From Novosphingobium percolationis (lineage in GTDB: Bacteria > Pseudomonadota > Alphaproteobacteria > Sphingomonadales > Sphingomonadaceae), in the NCBI RefSeq assembly GCF_020179425.1, contig NZ_JAILYM010000002.1, positions 186,001-250,000 on the forward strand: a DNA stretch of 64,000 nucleotides. Direction: 5' to 3'. This document shows, piece by piece, positions 52,817-61,599 of this stretch. The first letter of the stretch is position 1; each line of letters opens with the position of its first letter. A program made the translations under genes and the position numbers. A model generated the notes under the pieces. It ran no database searches and was not told the DNA's origin. It saw nothing but the letters and a program-made list of their open reading frames with translations.

Positions 52817-55800
52817 ATGGCCGTCAGTCAGGGTGATATCGCATTTGTTGGCGTCAATACGGCCGGCGCAGGCAGCGGGACTGATCAGGACTGGGTCGCC
52901 TTTACCGCACTGAAGGCGATTGCTGCGGGCGAGGTCATCTATTTCACCGACAACGAGCTGACCAGTGCGACGTCGGGCACGTTCAACGGCACGCCCAGCG
53001 GTGGCGAATCCTACTTCAAGTGGGTTGCGCCTGCAGGCGGCGTCGCGGCAGGGGCCGTGATCCAGATCCAGGTTCTGGGCAACCAGGCCAACGCGCCCGT
53101 GGCCAGCACCGGCACGGCAAGCTGGGTGGTCTCCACCGGCAGCGCCAACCCGGGCCTCAGCAGCACGTCCGATTCGATCTACGCCTTCACCGCCGGCAGC
53201 GACAGCGCGGTCGGCACGCCGACAGCGTTCCTGGCGATGATCAACATCGGCAATGCGCAGGACCCGATCCCTTCGACGCTCGATAGCAAGTACGCGGTCA
53301 GCTTCACCGATGGCAGCGACAATGCCTATTACAGCGGCGTGCACAGCGGCTATCCCGCGATCACTGACTATGCAGCCTTCATCGCCAATACCGCCAACTG
53401 GACCAAGGGCACGGGCGACCTGATCTATGGCGCCAACCAGTCCGCCGCGCTTGTGGCGACGCCGCTCGGCAGCCTTTCGGTGAACAGCGTCAGCGTGGCC
53501 GAAGGCAACAGCGGGACGAAGACGCTGACCTTCACGGTGACGCTCAGTTCCGCCTCGGTGCAAACGGTCACGGTCGATTTCGCCACGGTCGATGGAACGG
53601 CGCTGGCGGGCAGCGACTATGCCGCCACGTCGGGCACGCTGACATTCGCGCCGGGCGAGTTGAGCAAGACCGTGGCCGTCACGGTCAACGGCGATCTTGC
53701 GGTGGAGGCGAACGAGACCTTCACGCTCCACCTTTCAAACGCGGTCAACGGCACCGTCGCGACCGCAGACGGGACCGGCACGATCACCAACGACGACCTG
53801 ACGCTGCAGGGCGATGACGTCTACACCGTCGCATCAGGCATCACGCTTTCGGCCAGCAGCACGCCGGTGACGTGGAACGAGGAGGTCGCTTCGGTGGCGG
53901 GCGGTGTCGACCTGACCAACGATGGCACAATCACCAGCACCGGCGGCACCGCGATCGGCGCGGTGGCGACGGCGCCTGTATCGGGCACGTCGAGCTTCCA
54001 CTTGTGGAACCACGGCACGGTTGCGGGCGCGACCAATGGCGTGGCGATGACCAATGCTTCGGGCGGGACGATCTCGCTCGTCAACTTCGCCGGGGCGAGC
54101 ATCAGCGGCGGTTCGGCGCGCGCTATCGACCTGACCGCGACGGCCGCGGGGGGCACGTTCTACGTCTACAACCGTAGCGGCGCGATGATCGAATCCGCCA
54201 ACGATGCCGTACGCAGCACGTTCTCGGGCACGTTCAACGGCAACTTCACGGTCGACAACGAAGGCGCGATCCGCACCACCGGCGCGGGCAGCGGGCAGGG
54301 CATCGACCTTGCAGGGCTGAACGGGAAGTATCTCGGCCAGGTCCAGATCAACAACTACGGCTCGATCACGGCGGCCGACAACGATGGCGCGCGCATCGGC
54401 AACAACGGCGTGATCAACAACTACGGCGCGATCACCGGGAACAGCGCCGGCGGGACCGGCTCGGACGGCATCGACCTGCAATCGGCGGTCGATGCGGAAG
54501 TCTACAACTACGAAGGCGCCACCATCGACGGCGCGCGCCACGGCGTGACTGCCAAGCTGCCCTTCGGCCGCTTCGACAACGCAGGCGCGATCACCGGCCA
54601 CGGCGGCAGCGGCCTCAATCTCGACACCGCAGGCACCACGGTTACGGTCATCGTCAACCAGGCGACCGGCACGATCACCGGCACCGCCAACGGGCTGAGC
54701 GATGGCGACGGCATCGACGTCGACGGGCAGGTGGACATCACCAACCGCGGGCTGATCGAGGCGCTGGGCCACACCCCGCTCGAAAGCAACGAAGGCCTTG
54801 CCATCGGCGGCGGCACCGTGCTGAACTATGGCACGATCCATTCCGAAGAACGCGGCATCAAGGTCGACGACAGCAACCTCGGCAATGCCTTCGCCGCGCT
54901 GACGCTGACCAACCATGGTACGATTACCGGCGATTCGGGCGAGGCGATCGTCATCATCAGCGCGCTGGCCAACACCATCGTCAGCGATGGCACGATCAAC
55001 GGCAGCGTCACGCTGGGCAATGGCGGGGACAGCTTCACCAACACCGGCACGCTCCACGGCGCGGTCTATGGCGGCAGCGGGGCCGACACGATCGACACAG
55101 GCGCGGGCGACGACACGATCACCGGCGGTGGCGGCAACGACGTGATCAAGGGCGGCGCGGGTGACGATACCGCCGTGTTCGCGGGCAATATCGCGGATTC
55201 GACCATCACCCGCATCGGCACGACCTTCACCGTGACCGGCACCGACGGAACCGACACCGTGACGGGCGTCGAACACTTCCAGTTCGCCGATGGCACGGTC
55301 ACGGCCTCGAGCATCAACACCGCGCCCGCGCTGACCGGCACGGCGGCGGTGCTGGCGCACGGAGCCGAAGACACCGCCTATTGCGTGAGCAAGGCGGATC
55401 TGCTGGCGGGCTTCACTGACGCCAACGAGGACGGCCCGACGCTGGGGTCGGTGACCGCCGACCATGGCACCGTCACTGACAATGGCGACGGCACGCTGAC
55501 CATCGCGCCCGCCGCCGACTACAACGGCACGGTGACGTTGAGCTTTGCCATCACCGACGGCCACGGCGGTTCGACCGACGCAACGCTGGCCTTCGTGCTC
55601 GATGCCGTGAACGATGCGCCGCGCCTGACGGAGGCGCAGGCGACGCTGGCAGCGGGCACCGAGGACACTGCCTATGTCGTGACGGCTGCCGAATTGCTGC
55701 AGGGCTTCAGCGACATGGATGGCGATTCGCTGGCCGTGGCGAACCTTGTCGCCAGCAACGGCACGGTGACCGACAACCACGACGGCACCTTCACGATCGC

Positions 55801-57367
55801 GCCGACCGCGAACTTCAATGGCGCGGTCACGCTGTCCTATGACGTGACCGATGGCGTCGCGTCGACCGCAGCATCGCTCGGCTTCACGCTGGCGGCTGCC
55901 AACGATGCTCCCGCGCTGACGGGCGTGCGGGCGCCCCTGGCGGCGGGCGCCGAGGATGCGGCCTATACCGTCAGCGCCGCTGCGCTGCTGGCCGGGTTCA
56001 CCGATGTCGAAGGCGATGTGCTGGCGGTCACGGGCCTTGTCGCAAGCGACGGGACGGTGGTGGACAACCACGACGGCACCTGGACCATCAGCCCTAGCGC
56101 CAACTTCAACGGTGCGGTCACGCTCGGCTATGGCGTGAGCGACGGCGTGGACACCATGGCCGCCAGCCTCGGCTATGCGCTTGCCGCCGTCAACGATGCG
56201 CCCAATGCCCTGGCGATCGACAATGCGACCGTGCTTGAGAACAGCGCGGGCGGAACGCTGGTGGGTAGAGTGAGCGGGACGGACGTGGACGATGCCGCGC
56301 TGACCTACAGTCTGGTGGCAAATGCCGGTGGCCGCTTCGCCATCAACGCCACGACCGGCGCGCTCACGCTCGCAAGCGGCGCGGTGCTCGATTACGAAGC
56401 GATCACGTCGCACACCGTGACGGTGCGCGTGACCGACGCGGCGGGCGCATGGTTCCAGAAGGACCTGACGATCGCGGTGGGCGATGTGGCCGAGCCGCAG
56501 AGCTACACCGGCACCAAGAAAGCCGATGTCTTCGATGGCGTGAACAACAACAACTGGACCATAAACGGGGGTTCGGGCAACGACACGATCATCACCCACG
56601 GCGGCGCTGATCGCGTGACCGGCGGCAAGGGCACAGACCTGATTGCTACCGGCGCGGGCGACGACATCATCTATATCGGCGGCGGCGACGGCATCGATGC
56701 TATCGACGGCGGGCAGGGCTTCGACACGGTCCAGGCGACGGCGGCGGGCATCGCGATCTCGTTCTCCGCTCTGACCGGCATCGAGGCGATCACGGGCAGC
56801 AGCCTCACCGTGCAGGGCGCGAAGGGCGCCGACGTGTTCGATTTTGCCAGCGTGGCGCTGACCGGCGTGTTGGCGATCAACGGTCTGGCAGGGGCGGACT
56901 CGATCGCGGGCACGGCGTTTTCCGACACGCTCAACGGTGGCGCGGGCAACGACCTTCTTCTGGGCCGGGACGGCAACGACGTGCTGCGCGGCGATAGCGG
57001 CGATGATCGCCTCGTCGGCGGGCTCGGCGCGGATACGCTGACCGGCGGCGGTGGGGCTGACAGGTTCGTCTTCGCCGCGATCAGTGATAGCAACGCGGCG
57101 AACGGCGTCGATCACATCACCGACTTCAAGCAGAAGAAGGACGTGGTCGACGTGTCGGGCATCGACGCCAACTCCACACTTGCGGGCGACCAAGCCTTTG
57201 CCTTCATCGGCAAGGCCGCGTTCACCGCCGCAGGGCAGTTGCGCTTCGACGCAGTGGGCAGCCACACCGAGCTCTCGGGCGATATCGACGGCGACCATGT
57301 GGCCGACTTCACGATCATCCTCGACAGCGCGTTCGCGGCGCTCAAGGCGGCAGACTTCGTGCTGTAA
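52817..57367 (+). CDS. giant multidomain calcium-binding adhesin-like protein (Calx-beta, beta-helix, cadherin-like, RTX)
   Basis: 1516 residues from ATG 52817, with GTGGGGA upstream; GTG 52805 would add four residues. Layout by eye: N-terminal domain 1-215 (DIAFVGVN..EVIYFTDNE); Calx-beta 217-327 (SVAEGNSGTKTLTFTVTLS..ITNDD); about 328-748 a repeat stretch with eleven N-x-G-x-I turns (NDGTI, NHGTV, NYGSI, NYGAI), suggesting a parallel beta-helix; RTX block 752-800; three near-identical cadherin-like/tandem-95 modules 834-1130; a cadherin-like domain 1130-1230 (LENSAGGTLVG..DYEAITSHTVTVRV); RTX repeats to about 1415; serralysin-type C-terminus. No signal peptide, so type I export is expected. 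No enzyme motif seen. Confidence 0.88.
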   Translation: MAVSQGDIAFVGVNTAGAGSGTDQDWVAFTALKAIAAGEVIYFTDNELTSATSGTFNGTPSGGESYFKWVAPAGGVAAGAVIQIQVLGNQANAPVASTGTASWVVSTGSANPGLSSTSDSIYAFTAGSDSAVGTPTAFLAMINIGNAQDPIPSTLDSKYAVSFTDGSDNAYYSGVHSGYPAITDYAAFIANTANWTKGTGDLIYGANQSAALVATPLGSLSVNSVSVAEGNSGTKTLTFTVTLSSASVQTVTVDFATVDGTALAGSDYAATSGTLTFAPGELSKTVAVTVNGDLAVEANETFTLHLSNAVNGTVATADGTGTITNDDLTLQGDDVYTVASGITLSASSTPVTWNEEVASVAGGVDLTNDGTITSTGGTAIGAVATAPVSGTSSFHLWNHGTVAGATNGVAMTNASGGTISLVNFAGASISGGSARAIDLTATAAGGTFYVYNRSGAMIESANDAVRSTFSGTFNGNFTVDNEGAIRTTGAGSGQGIDLAGLNGKYLGQVQINNYGSITAADNDGARIGNNGVINNYGAITGNSAGGTGSDGIDLQSAVDAEVYNYEGATIDGARHGVTAKLPFGRFDNAGAITGHGGSGLNLDTAGTTVTVIVNQATGTITGTANGLSDGDGIDVDGQVDITNRGLIEALGHTPLESNEGLAIGGGTVLNYGTIHSEERGIKVDDSNLGNAFAALTLTNHGTITGDSGEAIVIISALANTIVSDGTINGSVTLGNGGDSFTNTGTLHGAVYGGSGADTIDTGAGDDTITGGGGNDVIKGGAGDDTAVFAGNIADSTITRIGTTFTVTGTDGTDTVTGVEHFQFADGTVTASSINTAPALTGTAAVLAHGAEDTAYCVSKADLLAGFTDANEDGPTLGSVTADHGTVTDNGDGTLTIAPAADYNGTVTLSFAITDGHGGSTDATLAFVLDAVNDAPRLTEAQATLAAGTEDTAYVVTAAELLQGFSDMDGDSLAVANLVASNGTVTDNHDGTFTIAPTANFNGAVTLSYDVTDGVASTAASLGFTLAAANDAPALTGVRAPLAAGAEDAAYTVSAAALLAGFTDVEGDVLAVTGLVASDGTVVDNHDGTWTISPSANFNGAVTLGYGVSDGVDTMAASLGYALAAVNDAPNALAIDNATVLENSAGGTLVGRVSGTDVDDAALTYSLVANAGGRFAINATTGALTLASGAVLDYEAITSHTVTVRVTDAAGAWFQKDLTIAVGDVAEPQSYTGTKKADVFDGVNNNNWTINGGSGNDTIITHGGADRVTGGKGTDLIATGAGDDIIYIGGGDGIDAIDGGQGFDTVQATAAGIAISFSALTGIEAITGSSLTVQGAKGADVFDFASVALTGVLAINGLAGADSIAGTAFSDTLNGGAGNDLLLGRDGNDVLRGDSGDDRLVGGLGADTLTGGGGADRFVFAAISDSNAANGVDHITDFKQKKDVVDVSGIDANSTLAGDQAFAFIGKAAFTAAGQLRFDAVGSHTELSGDIDGDHVADFTIILDSAFAALKAADFVL

Positions 57368-57415
57368 GGCAAAGCGCGCCGGGCCGGGAATCCGGTCCGG
57401 CGGCTCGCCTTTGCC
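57368..57415 (+). terminator. long hairpin terminator after adhesin gene
   Basis: Begins right after the TAA. GGCAAAG (57368-57374) pairs with CTTTGCC (57409-57415), and CGCCGG-CCGG with CCGG-CCGGCG around a GAAT loop; imperfect in between. Confidence 0.65.
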
Positions 57416-57486
57416 CTGCACGACAAAGTTGATGCTCATGCGATGCCCTGCCGGAAATTCCCGGAATGCCGCATACGTATGATCGA

Positions 57487-57504
57487 TTTGCAATCGATTA
57501 CAAA
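57487..57504. promoter_or_regulatory. LacI-family-type operator
   Basis: TTTGCAATC|GATTACAAA, an 18-bp dyad with one mismatch and a central CG, the hallmark of LacI/GalR operators. It is 158 nt before the ATG of the dehydrogenase at 57662. A CATACGTATG palindrome (57472-57481) adjoins it. No LacI gene is in the window. Confidence 0.55.
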
Positions 57505-57661
57505 AATGCGATCGCGACGGCCAGGGCGGTTCAATCCGCCGGTTACGTCAACACGGAAGGCGAAGGTCGGCACCAGCGGGACCGGGCAGGTGCGCATCCA
57601 TCATGCGATGCCGTGCCGGTCGGCACGACCTTCCTCGCCTTCGCCGGACTGGGGGAGCACG

Positions 57662-58780
57662 ATGACGCGACGCCTGCGTATGGGAATGATCGGCGGTGGG
57701 CCGGGCTCGTTCATCGGGCCGATCCATCGCATCGCCGCGGAAATGGACCGCGAGATCGAGCTGGTGGCGGGCGCCTTCTCGTCCGATCCAGTGCGCTCGG
57801 CAGCGGCGGGCCAGACCTATCGCATCGACCCCGCGCGCGCCTACGCCAGCGTGGACGCGATGCTGGCAGGCGAAGCGGCGCGCGATGAAGGTATCGATTT
57901 CGTCGCCGTGGTCAGCCCCAACCATCATCACCTGCCCGCGGCGCGCGCCGCGCTGGCAGCGGGGATTCCGGTGCTGAGTGACAAGCCGATGACCGCGACG
58001 CTCGCCGAGGCGCAGGAACTGGCCGGCCTCGTCGCCGCAGCCGGGCTTCCCTATGGCCTGACCTATACCTATTCCGGCTACCCGCTGGTGCGTGAGGCGC
58101 GCGCGCGCATTGCAGCAGGCGCGATCGGCACGGTGCGCAAGGTTGTGGTCGAATATCCGCAAGGCTGGCTCGCGGGCGAAGCGGCGGGCAAGCAGGCCGA
58201 ATGGCGCGTCGATCCGGCGCGCGCAGGGCTTGGCGGCTGCATCGGCGATATCGGCGTCCACGCCTTCCAACTGGCCGAGTTCGTCACCGGCCTCGCCGTC
58301 ACCGAGCTTCTCGCCGACCTCGGCGCGGTGGTGCCCGGCCGCCAGCTCGACGATGATTGCACCGTGCTCTTGCGCTTCGCCAACGGTGCAAGAGGCGTAC
58401 TGCTCGCCAGCCAGATCGAGGTCGGCGAACGCAACGGCCTGCGCTTCCGCATCTATGGCGACAAGGGCGGCATGGCGTGGGCACAGGAGCGGCCGAACAC
58501 GCTCACCGTCAACACGGCGGATGGCCGGAGCGAGATCGTCCATGCCGGCGGCTCGCAACTCGGCCCCGATGCCGCAGCGCGCAGCCGCACCCCGACGGGG
58601 CACCCCGAAGGCTATCTCGAAGCCTTCGCCAACCTCTACCGCGATTTTGCGGCGCAGCTTCGCGGCGAAGCCGCACCGTTGCTGCCTGGCATCGCCGATG
58701 GCCTGCGCTCGATGGCCTTCATCGCCACCGCCGTTTCCGCCAGCCGCGACCGTGCCGGCTGGGTCGCGCTCGATATATGA
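57662..58780 (+). CDS. Gfo/Idh/MocA family oxidoreductase
   Basis: 372 residues from ATG 57662, with GGGGAG upstream. N-terminal Rossmann domain with MIGGGPGSFIGPIHR, VSPNHHHLPAARAALAAGIPVLSDKPMTATLAEA (the conserved DKP Lys region), then an alpha/beta C-terminal domain with GGCIGDIGVHAFQLAEF (active-site Asp/His). Family members oxidise sugars, inositols or their derivatives with NAD(P). Its stop overlaps the first ATG of the isomerase-like gene, so the two form an operon, probably under the LacI-type site upstream. Confidence 0.92.
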   Translation: MTRRLRMGMIGGGPGSFIGPIHRIAAEMDREIELVAGAFSSDPVRSAAAGQTYRIDPARAYASVDAMLAGEAARDEGIDFVAVVSPNHHHLPAARAALAAGIPVLSDKPMTATLAEAQELAGLVAAAGLPYGLTYTYSGYPLVREARARIAAGAIGTVRKVVVEYPQGWLAGEAAGKQAEWRVDPARAGLGGCIGDIGVHAFQLAEFVTGLAVTELLADLGAVVPGRQLDDDCTVLLRFANGARGVLLASQIEVGERNGLRFRIYGDKGGMAWAQERPNTLTVNTADGRSEIVHAGGSQLGPDAAARSRTPTGHPEGYLEAFANLYRDFAAQLRGEAAPLLPGIADGLRSMAFIATAVSASRDRAGWVALDI

Positions 58781-58791
58781 AGGACCGACCG

Positions 58792-59847
58792 ATGAAGACG
58801 ATCAAGGGCCCCGGCATCTTCCTGGCGCAGTTCGCGGGCGACGAAGCACCGTTCAATTCGCTCGACGCCATCGCCGACTGGGCGGCGGGTCTCGGCTACA
58901 AGGGCCTGCAACTGCCCTCGAACGATGCGCGCCTGTTCGACCTCGCGCTCGCGGCGGAAAGCCAGGACTATTGCGACGAGGTGACGGGCAAACTCGCGGC
59001 AAAGGGCCTTGCGATCACCGAGCTGTCCACCCACCTGCAGGGCCAGCTCGTCGCGGTGCACCCGGCCTACGACGCGCTGTTCGATGGCTTTGCTGCACCC
59101 CATGTGCGCGGCAACCCTGCGGCGCGCCAGCAATGGGCAGTCGAGCAGATGGGCCTTGCCGCCGTGGCCAGCCGCCGCCTGGGCCTGACCACCCACGCCA
59201 GCTTCTCGGGTGCGCTTGCCTGGCCCTATTTCTATCCCTGGCCGCAGCGCCCGGCGGGGCTGGTCGAGGACGCCTTCGACGAACTCGCCCGCCGCTGGAC
59301 GCCGATCCTCGACGTGTTCGAAGAGAACGGTGTGGATGTCGGTTTCGAAATCCATCCGGGCGAGGACCTGCACGATGGCGTGACCTTCGAAATGTTCCTG
59401 GCGCGCACCGGCAATCATCCGCGCGCCAATATCCTCTACGATCCCAGCCACTTCGTGCTGCAGCAGCTCGACTACCTCGCGTTCATCGACATCTACCATG
59501 AGCGCATCAGGTGCTTCCACGTGAAGGATGCCGAGTTCCGCCCCAGCGGCCGAATGGGCGTCTATGGCGGATACCAGAATTGGGTGGACCGCCCCGGCCG
59601 CTTCCGCAGCCTTGGCGATGGGCAGGTCCATTTTGGGCAGGTGTTCAGCAAGATGGCGCAGTATGACTACGCAGGCTGGGCCGTACTCGAGTGGGAATGC
59701 GCGCTCAAACACCCGGAACAGGGTGCCGCCGAAGGCGCGCCGTTCATCCAGCGCCACATCATCCGCGTCACCGACAAGGCCTTCGACGACTTCGCCGACA
59801 GCGGGTCGGACCGCACACTCAACCGCAAGCTCATGGGGTTCGACTGA
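58792..59847 (+). CDS. sugar phosphate isomerase/epimerase (xylose isomerase-like TIM barrel)
   Basis: 351 residues from ATG 58792, chosen because AAGGA lies 7 nt upstream; ATG 58777, which overlaps the previous stop, is the alternative. AP-endonuclease-2/xylose-isomerase-like barrel with metal ligands visible as VGFEIHPGEDLHDG (Glu), NILYDPSHFVLQ (Asp, His), RCFHVKDAEF (His, Asp) and WAVLEWECALKHPE (Glu). Partner of the Gfo/Idh/MocA enzyme in an inositol- or sugar-type pathway; exact sugar unknown. Confidence 0.9.
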   Translation: MKTIKGPGIFLAQFAGDEAPFNSLDAIADWAAGLGYKGLQLPSNDARLFDLALAAESQDYCDEVTGKLAAKGLAITELSTHLQGQLVAVHPAYDALFDGFAAPHVRGNPAARQQWAVEQMGLAAVASRRLGLTTHASFSGALAWPYFYPWPQRPAGLVEDAFDELARRWTPILDVFEENGVDVGFEIHPGEDLHDGVTFEMFLARTGNHPRANILYDPSHFVLQQLDYLAFIDIYHERIRCFHVKDAEFRPSGRMGVYGGYQNWVDRPGRFRSLGDGQVHFGQVFSKMAQYDYAGWAVLEWECALKHPEQGAAEGAPFIQRHIIRVTDKAFDDFADSGSDRTLNRKLMGFD

Positions 59848-59881
59848 CGGGAAGGCAGCCGGGGCAGAACTTGACGGGAAA

Positions 59882-59906
59882 TTGGAGGTAGCGGGAACTG
59901 AACCCG
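59882..59906. repeat. putative att remnant: degenerate copy of tRNA-Gly 3' end
   Basis: TTGGAG-GTAGCGGGAA..GAACCCG aligns with tRNA positions 62300-62327: 23 of 25 aligned bases identical, a 3-nt gap and a CT/TC swap. Same orientation as the tRNA copy. Confidence 0.5.
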
Positions 59907-59971
59907 AGCGCACGATCCTGATGAGCCTGTGATATGGTGGGACTTCGTCATTCGAGGAGGCTCCGAGGATC

Positions 59972-60172
59972 GTGGTTGAGGACGGTGAACGCTGCGGCGA
60001 CAACGACAATCAGGATGATCACGATTGCCCGCTGTGCCGGGGTGAGATGTCCGATGAGTTCGTGGAGATGATCAAGTCAGCGGCCTCTGGGTCAGAAGGA
60101 GTGACAATGACCTTCGAGGAGTTCAGCGAATGGCTGGACGGCTTCGTTGCGATCTTGCCCCGGACGGATTGA
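59972..60172 (+). CDS. hypothetical 66-residue acidic CxxC protein
   Basis: Unrecognised. GTG 59972 with AGGAGG 11 nt upstream. Very acidic N-terminus (EDGERCGDNDNQDDHD), then CPLCRGEMSDEF, with a CxxC that could bind metal, and FEEFSEWLDGFV. It spans copy 1 of the 56-bp repeat, whose opposite strand matches the recombinase tail, so the coding status is uncertain. Confidence 0.4.
   Translation: MVEDGERCGDNDNQDDHDCPLCRGEMSDEFVEMIKSAASGSEGVTMTFEEFSEWLDGFVAILPRTD
60026..60081. repeat. 56-bp direct repeat, copy 1
   Basis: Matches 60307-60362 at 55 of 56 bases, offset 281 bp. Minus strand encodes HELIGHLTPAQRA in the recombinase frame, then diverges to a hydrophobic tail. Confidence 0.9.
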
Positions 60173-60174
60173 GA

Positions 60175-60357
60175 TCAGGCTGCCATTCGGGTTTTGAGCC
60201 GGTGAACGGTGCCGACGCCGACTTTGAGCCTCTTTGCCGTGGCATTGATTGAGAGGCCTGACTTCAACGCCGCTTCGATCCTCGCGACCTTGTTAGGATC
60301 GAGAGCTGCCCGCTGTGCCGGGGTGAGATGTCCGATGAGTTCGTCGAGATGATCAAG
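60175..60357 (-). pseudogene. C-terminal fragment of a serine recombinase/resolvase (HTH tail)
   Basis: 60 residues: LDELIGHLTPAQRAALD, then VARIEAALKSGLSINATAKRLKVGVGTVHRLK, a Hin/resolvase-type helix-turn-helix, ending TRMAA at a stop. A TGA (60358-60360) closes the frame upstream exactly where the 56-bp repeat ends, and no catalytic domain precedes it, so it is a truncated remnant. Confidence 0.65.
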
Positions 60358-60362
60358 TCAGC
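60307..60362. repeat. 56-bp direct repeat, copy 2
   Basis: Second copy; carries the junction between the serine-recombinase tail and the truncated integrase fragment. One base differs from copy 1 (C for G in TTCGTSGAG). Confidence 0.9.
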
Positions 60363-60925
60363 CTCATGCCCGTGAACAGGCTGATAAGCGGCACCCAGTA
60401 TCTCGCGCCGGTCGCAATCACCGGGCCGGGGACGGCGTAGCCGTTCTGGGCATCCTTACAGCCTGTGTAGATCGGTGCGTTGAAAATCCGCTGTAGCTGC
60501 CACACTTCGAAGGGTTGGCGTCGATCTTGGGGGTGGACTGTCTCTGCCAATTGAAGGCCGCGCGCTGGATTCCGACCAAGGTATTCCTCGGAAACCGCCC
60601 AGTTCATCATCGTAGCAAACCTCGCCATGTATGCGTTGAGGTTCGTCGGATTGATCGTCTTGATTCGGTCGTCCCGCTTGGCCAAAGCTGCCGCATCTCG
60701 CACCGATAGTTTGCCGTGCTTCTTGCTATGGTTGACTGGCAACCAGCGAAGGGTTTCCAGCAGATCGCGGCATTGCTCGCGCGTGATATTGGCGATCGGC
60801 GTTGACGCTCCGAGCACATCTTCGACCACGCGTCGGGTAGACTCATGCGCGAGCATAGTGCGGGCCGACCGGCGTCGAGTGGGGTCTTTGATATACCGGT
60901 CGTAGATGTCCGAGAGCGTGAGCAA
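60353..60925 (-). pseudogene. tyrosine recombinase fragment, core-binding domain to box I
   Basis: 190 residues. Reads LTLSDIYDRYIKDPTRRRS, a SAM-like core-binding domain (ITREQCRDLLETLRWLP), NLNAYMARFATMMNWAVSEEYLGRNPA and then VPLISLFTGMRLT followed by a stop. The GMR Arg is the first catalytic residue (box I); the HxxR and Tyr parts are missing, cut at the 56-bp repeat. The N-terminus is also absent (a stop lies just upstream of LLTLSD). Confidence 0.75.
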
Positions 60926-61149
60926 CGCGCGGCACTACCTGTTGGTGAACAGGCGGTTGTTCGGTCTGCTCCTGGGCGCGCCAATCGCGAAGGCGCGCTA
61001 TCGGATGAAAGTCATGGAAAATCGCTACCAGCGCGAAAAAGCCAGCAGATACCGGAGCATCCCGAGCTACGGGTCAAAAGCCAAGCTGGCCGCGTTGCGG
61101 GTTCGGCTGCTACGGGAGCAAGCCAACGAACAAAGGGCCTCTCCGTGGG

Positions 61150-61428
61150 GTGGTTATGGCTGGCTGCTCGGACAAGACCATCGCGGGTCTCAAGGTCTTC
61201 GCCGAACACGGGCCGATCATCCAAGCCAAACTGCTCACTGCCATCGGCATCGAGAAGATCGGCCACTTCCAAGGCCGCGTGACCCAGCGCACTCGCACGG
61301 TTACGGGCGACGAGAATGCCTTCCTGTTCGCGTGGGACAACTGGGAAGAGGTGGGCGAAGGGGAAGGACAGTATGCGGTGACGCCGACGACCTTCCGCTC
61401 GCTGCGCATCTACTTCGAACTCGACTGA
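61150..61428 (+). CDS. hypothetical protein with its own terminator
   Basis: 92 residues from GTG 61150 or 90 from ATG 61156. Not recognised. SDKTIAGLKVFAEHGPIIQAK, then HFQGRVTQRTRTVTGDENAFLFAWDNWEEV and a C-terminal FRSLRIYFELD; mixed alpha/beta with acidic-aromatic tail. Codon third positions are GC-rich, and a strong terminator starts 22 nt after the stop, both of which support a real expressed gene. Possible element cargo. Confidence 0.6.
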   Translation: MVMAGCSDKTIAGLKVFAEHGPIIQAKLLTAIGIEKIGHFQGRVTQRTRTVTGDENAFLFAWDNWEEVGEGEGQYAVTPTTFRSLRIYFELD

Positions 61429-61449
61429 TCAAGCGTCAGATCAACGGAA

Positions 61450-61476
61450 AGGGTGGCTTCGAGAGCCGCCCTTTTT
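61450..61476 (+). terminator. strong Rho-independent terminator
   Basis: 9-bp stem AGGGTGGCT (61450-61458) / AGCCGCCCT (61464-61472), one G-U pair, loop TCGAG, then a T run to 61476. The best-formed terminator in the window. Confidence 0.8.
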
Positions 61477-61599
61477 GCGTCCGGGGCCACGAGATCGACC
61501 CGAGAAATCTGGGCGTGGTTGTCGGCGGTGCAGGCGGTTCGCCCGTGATGTGACGCCATCGAGCAGGCAGGGAAGGTCATCAACTCAAAGGAGATTAGA

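Noticed and set aside
53834..57493. 1219-codon open frame antisense to the adhesin
   Set aside because: Arg/Asp/His-rich shadow of the repeat gene; no recognisable domain.
59882..59906. Second tRNA gene
   Set aside because: Only a T-arm/acceptor-like end is present; no anticodon or D arm follows.
61012..61272. Minus-strand ORF of 86 residues in the element
   Set aside because: Antisense shadow of the 61150 region with weak codon bias and no ribosome site.
60906..61553. 215-codon plus-strand ORF overlapping the 61150 gene
   Set aside because: After the first 70 residues it becomes an Arg/His-rich shadow of the 61150 frame and reads through the terminator.
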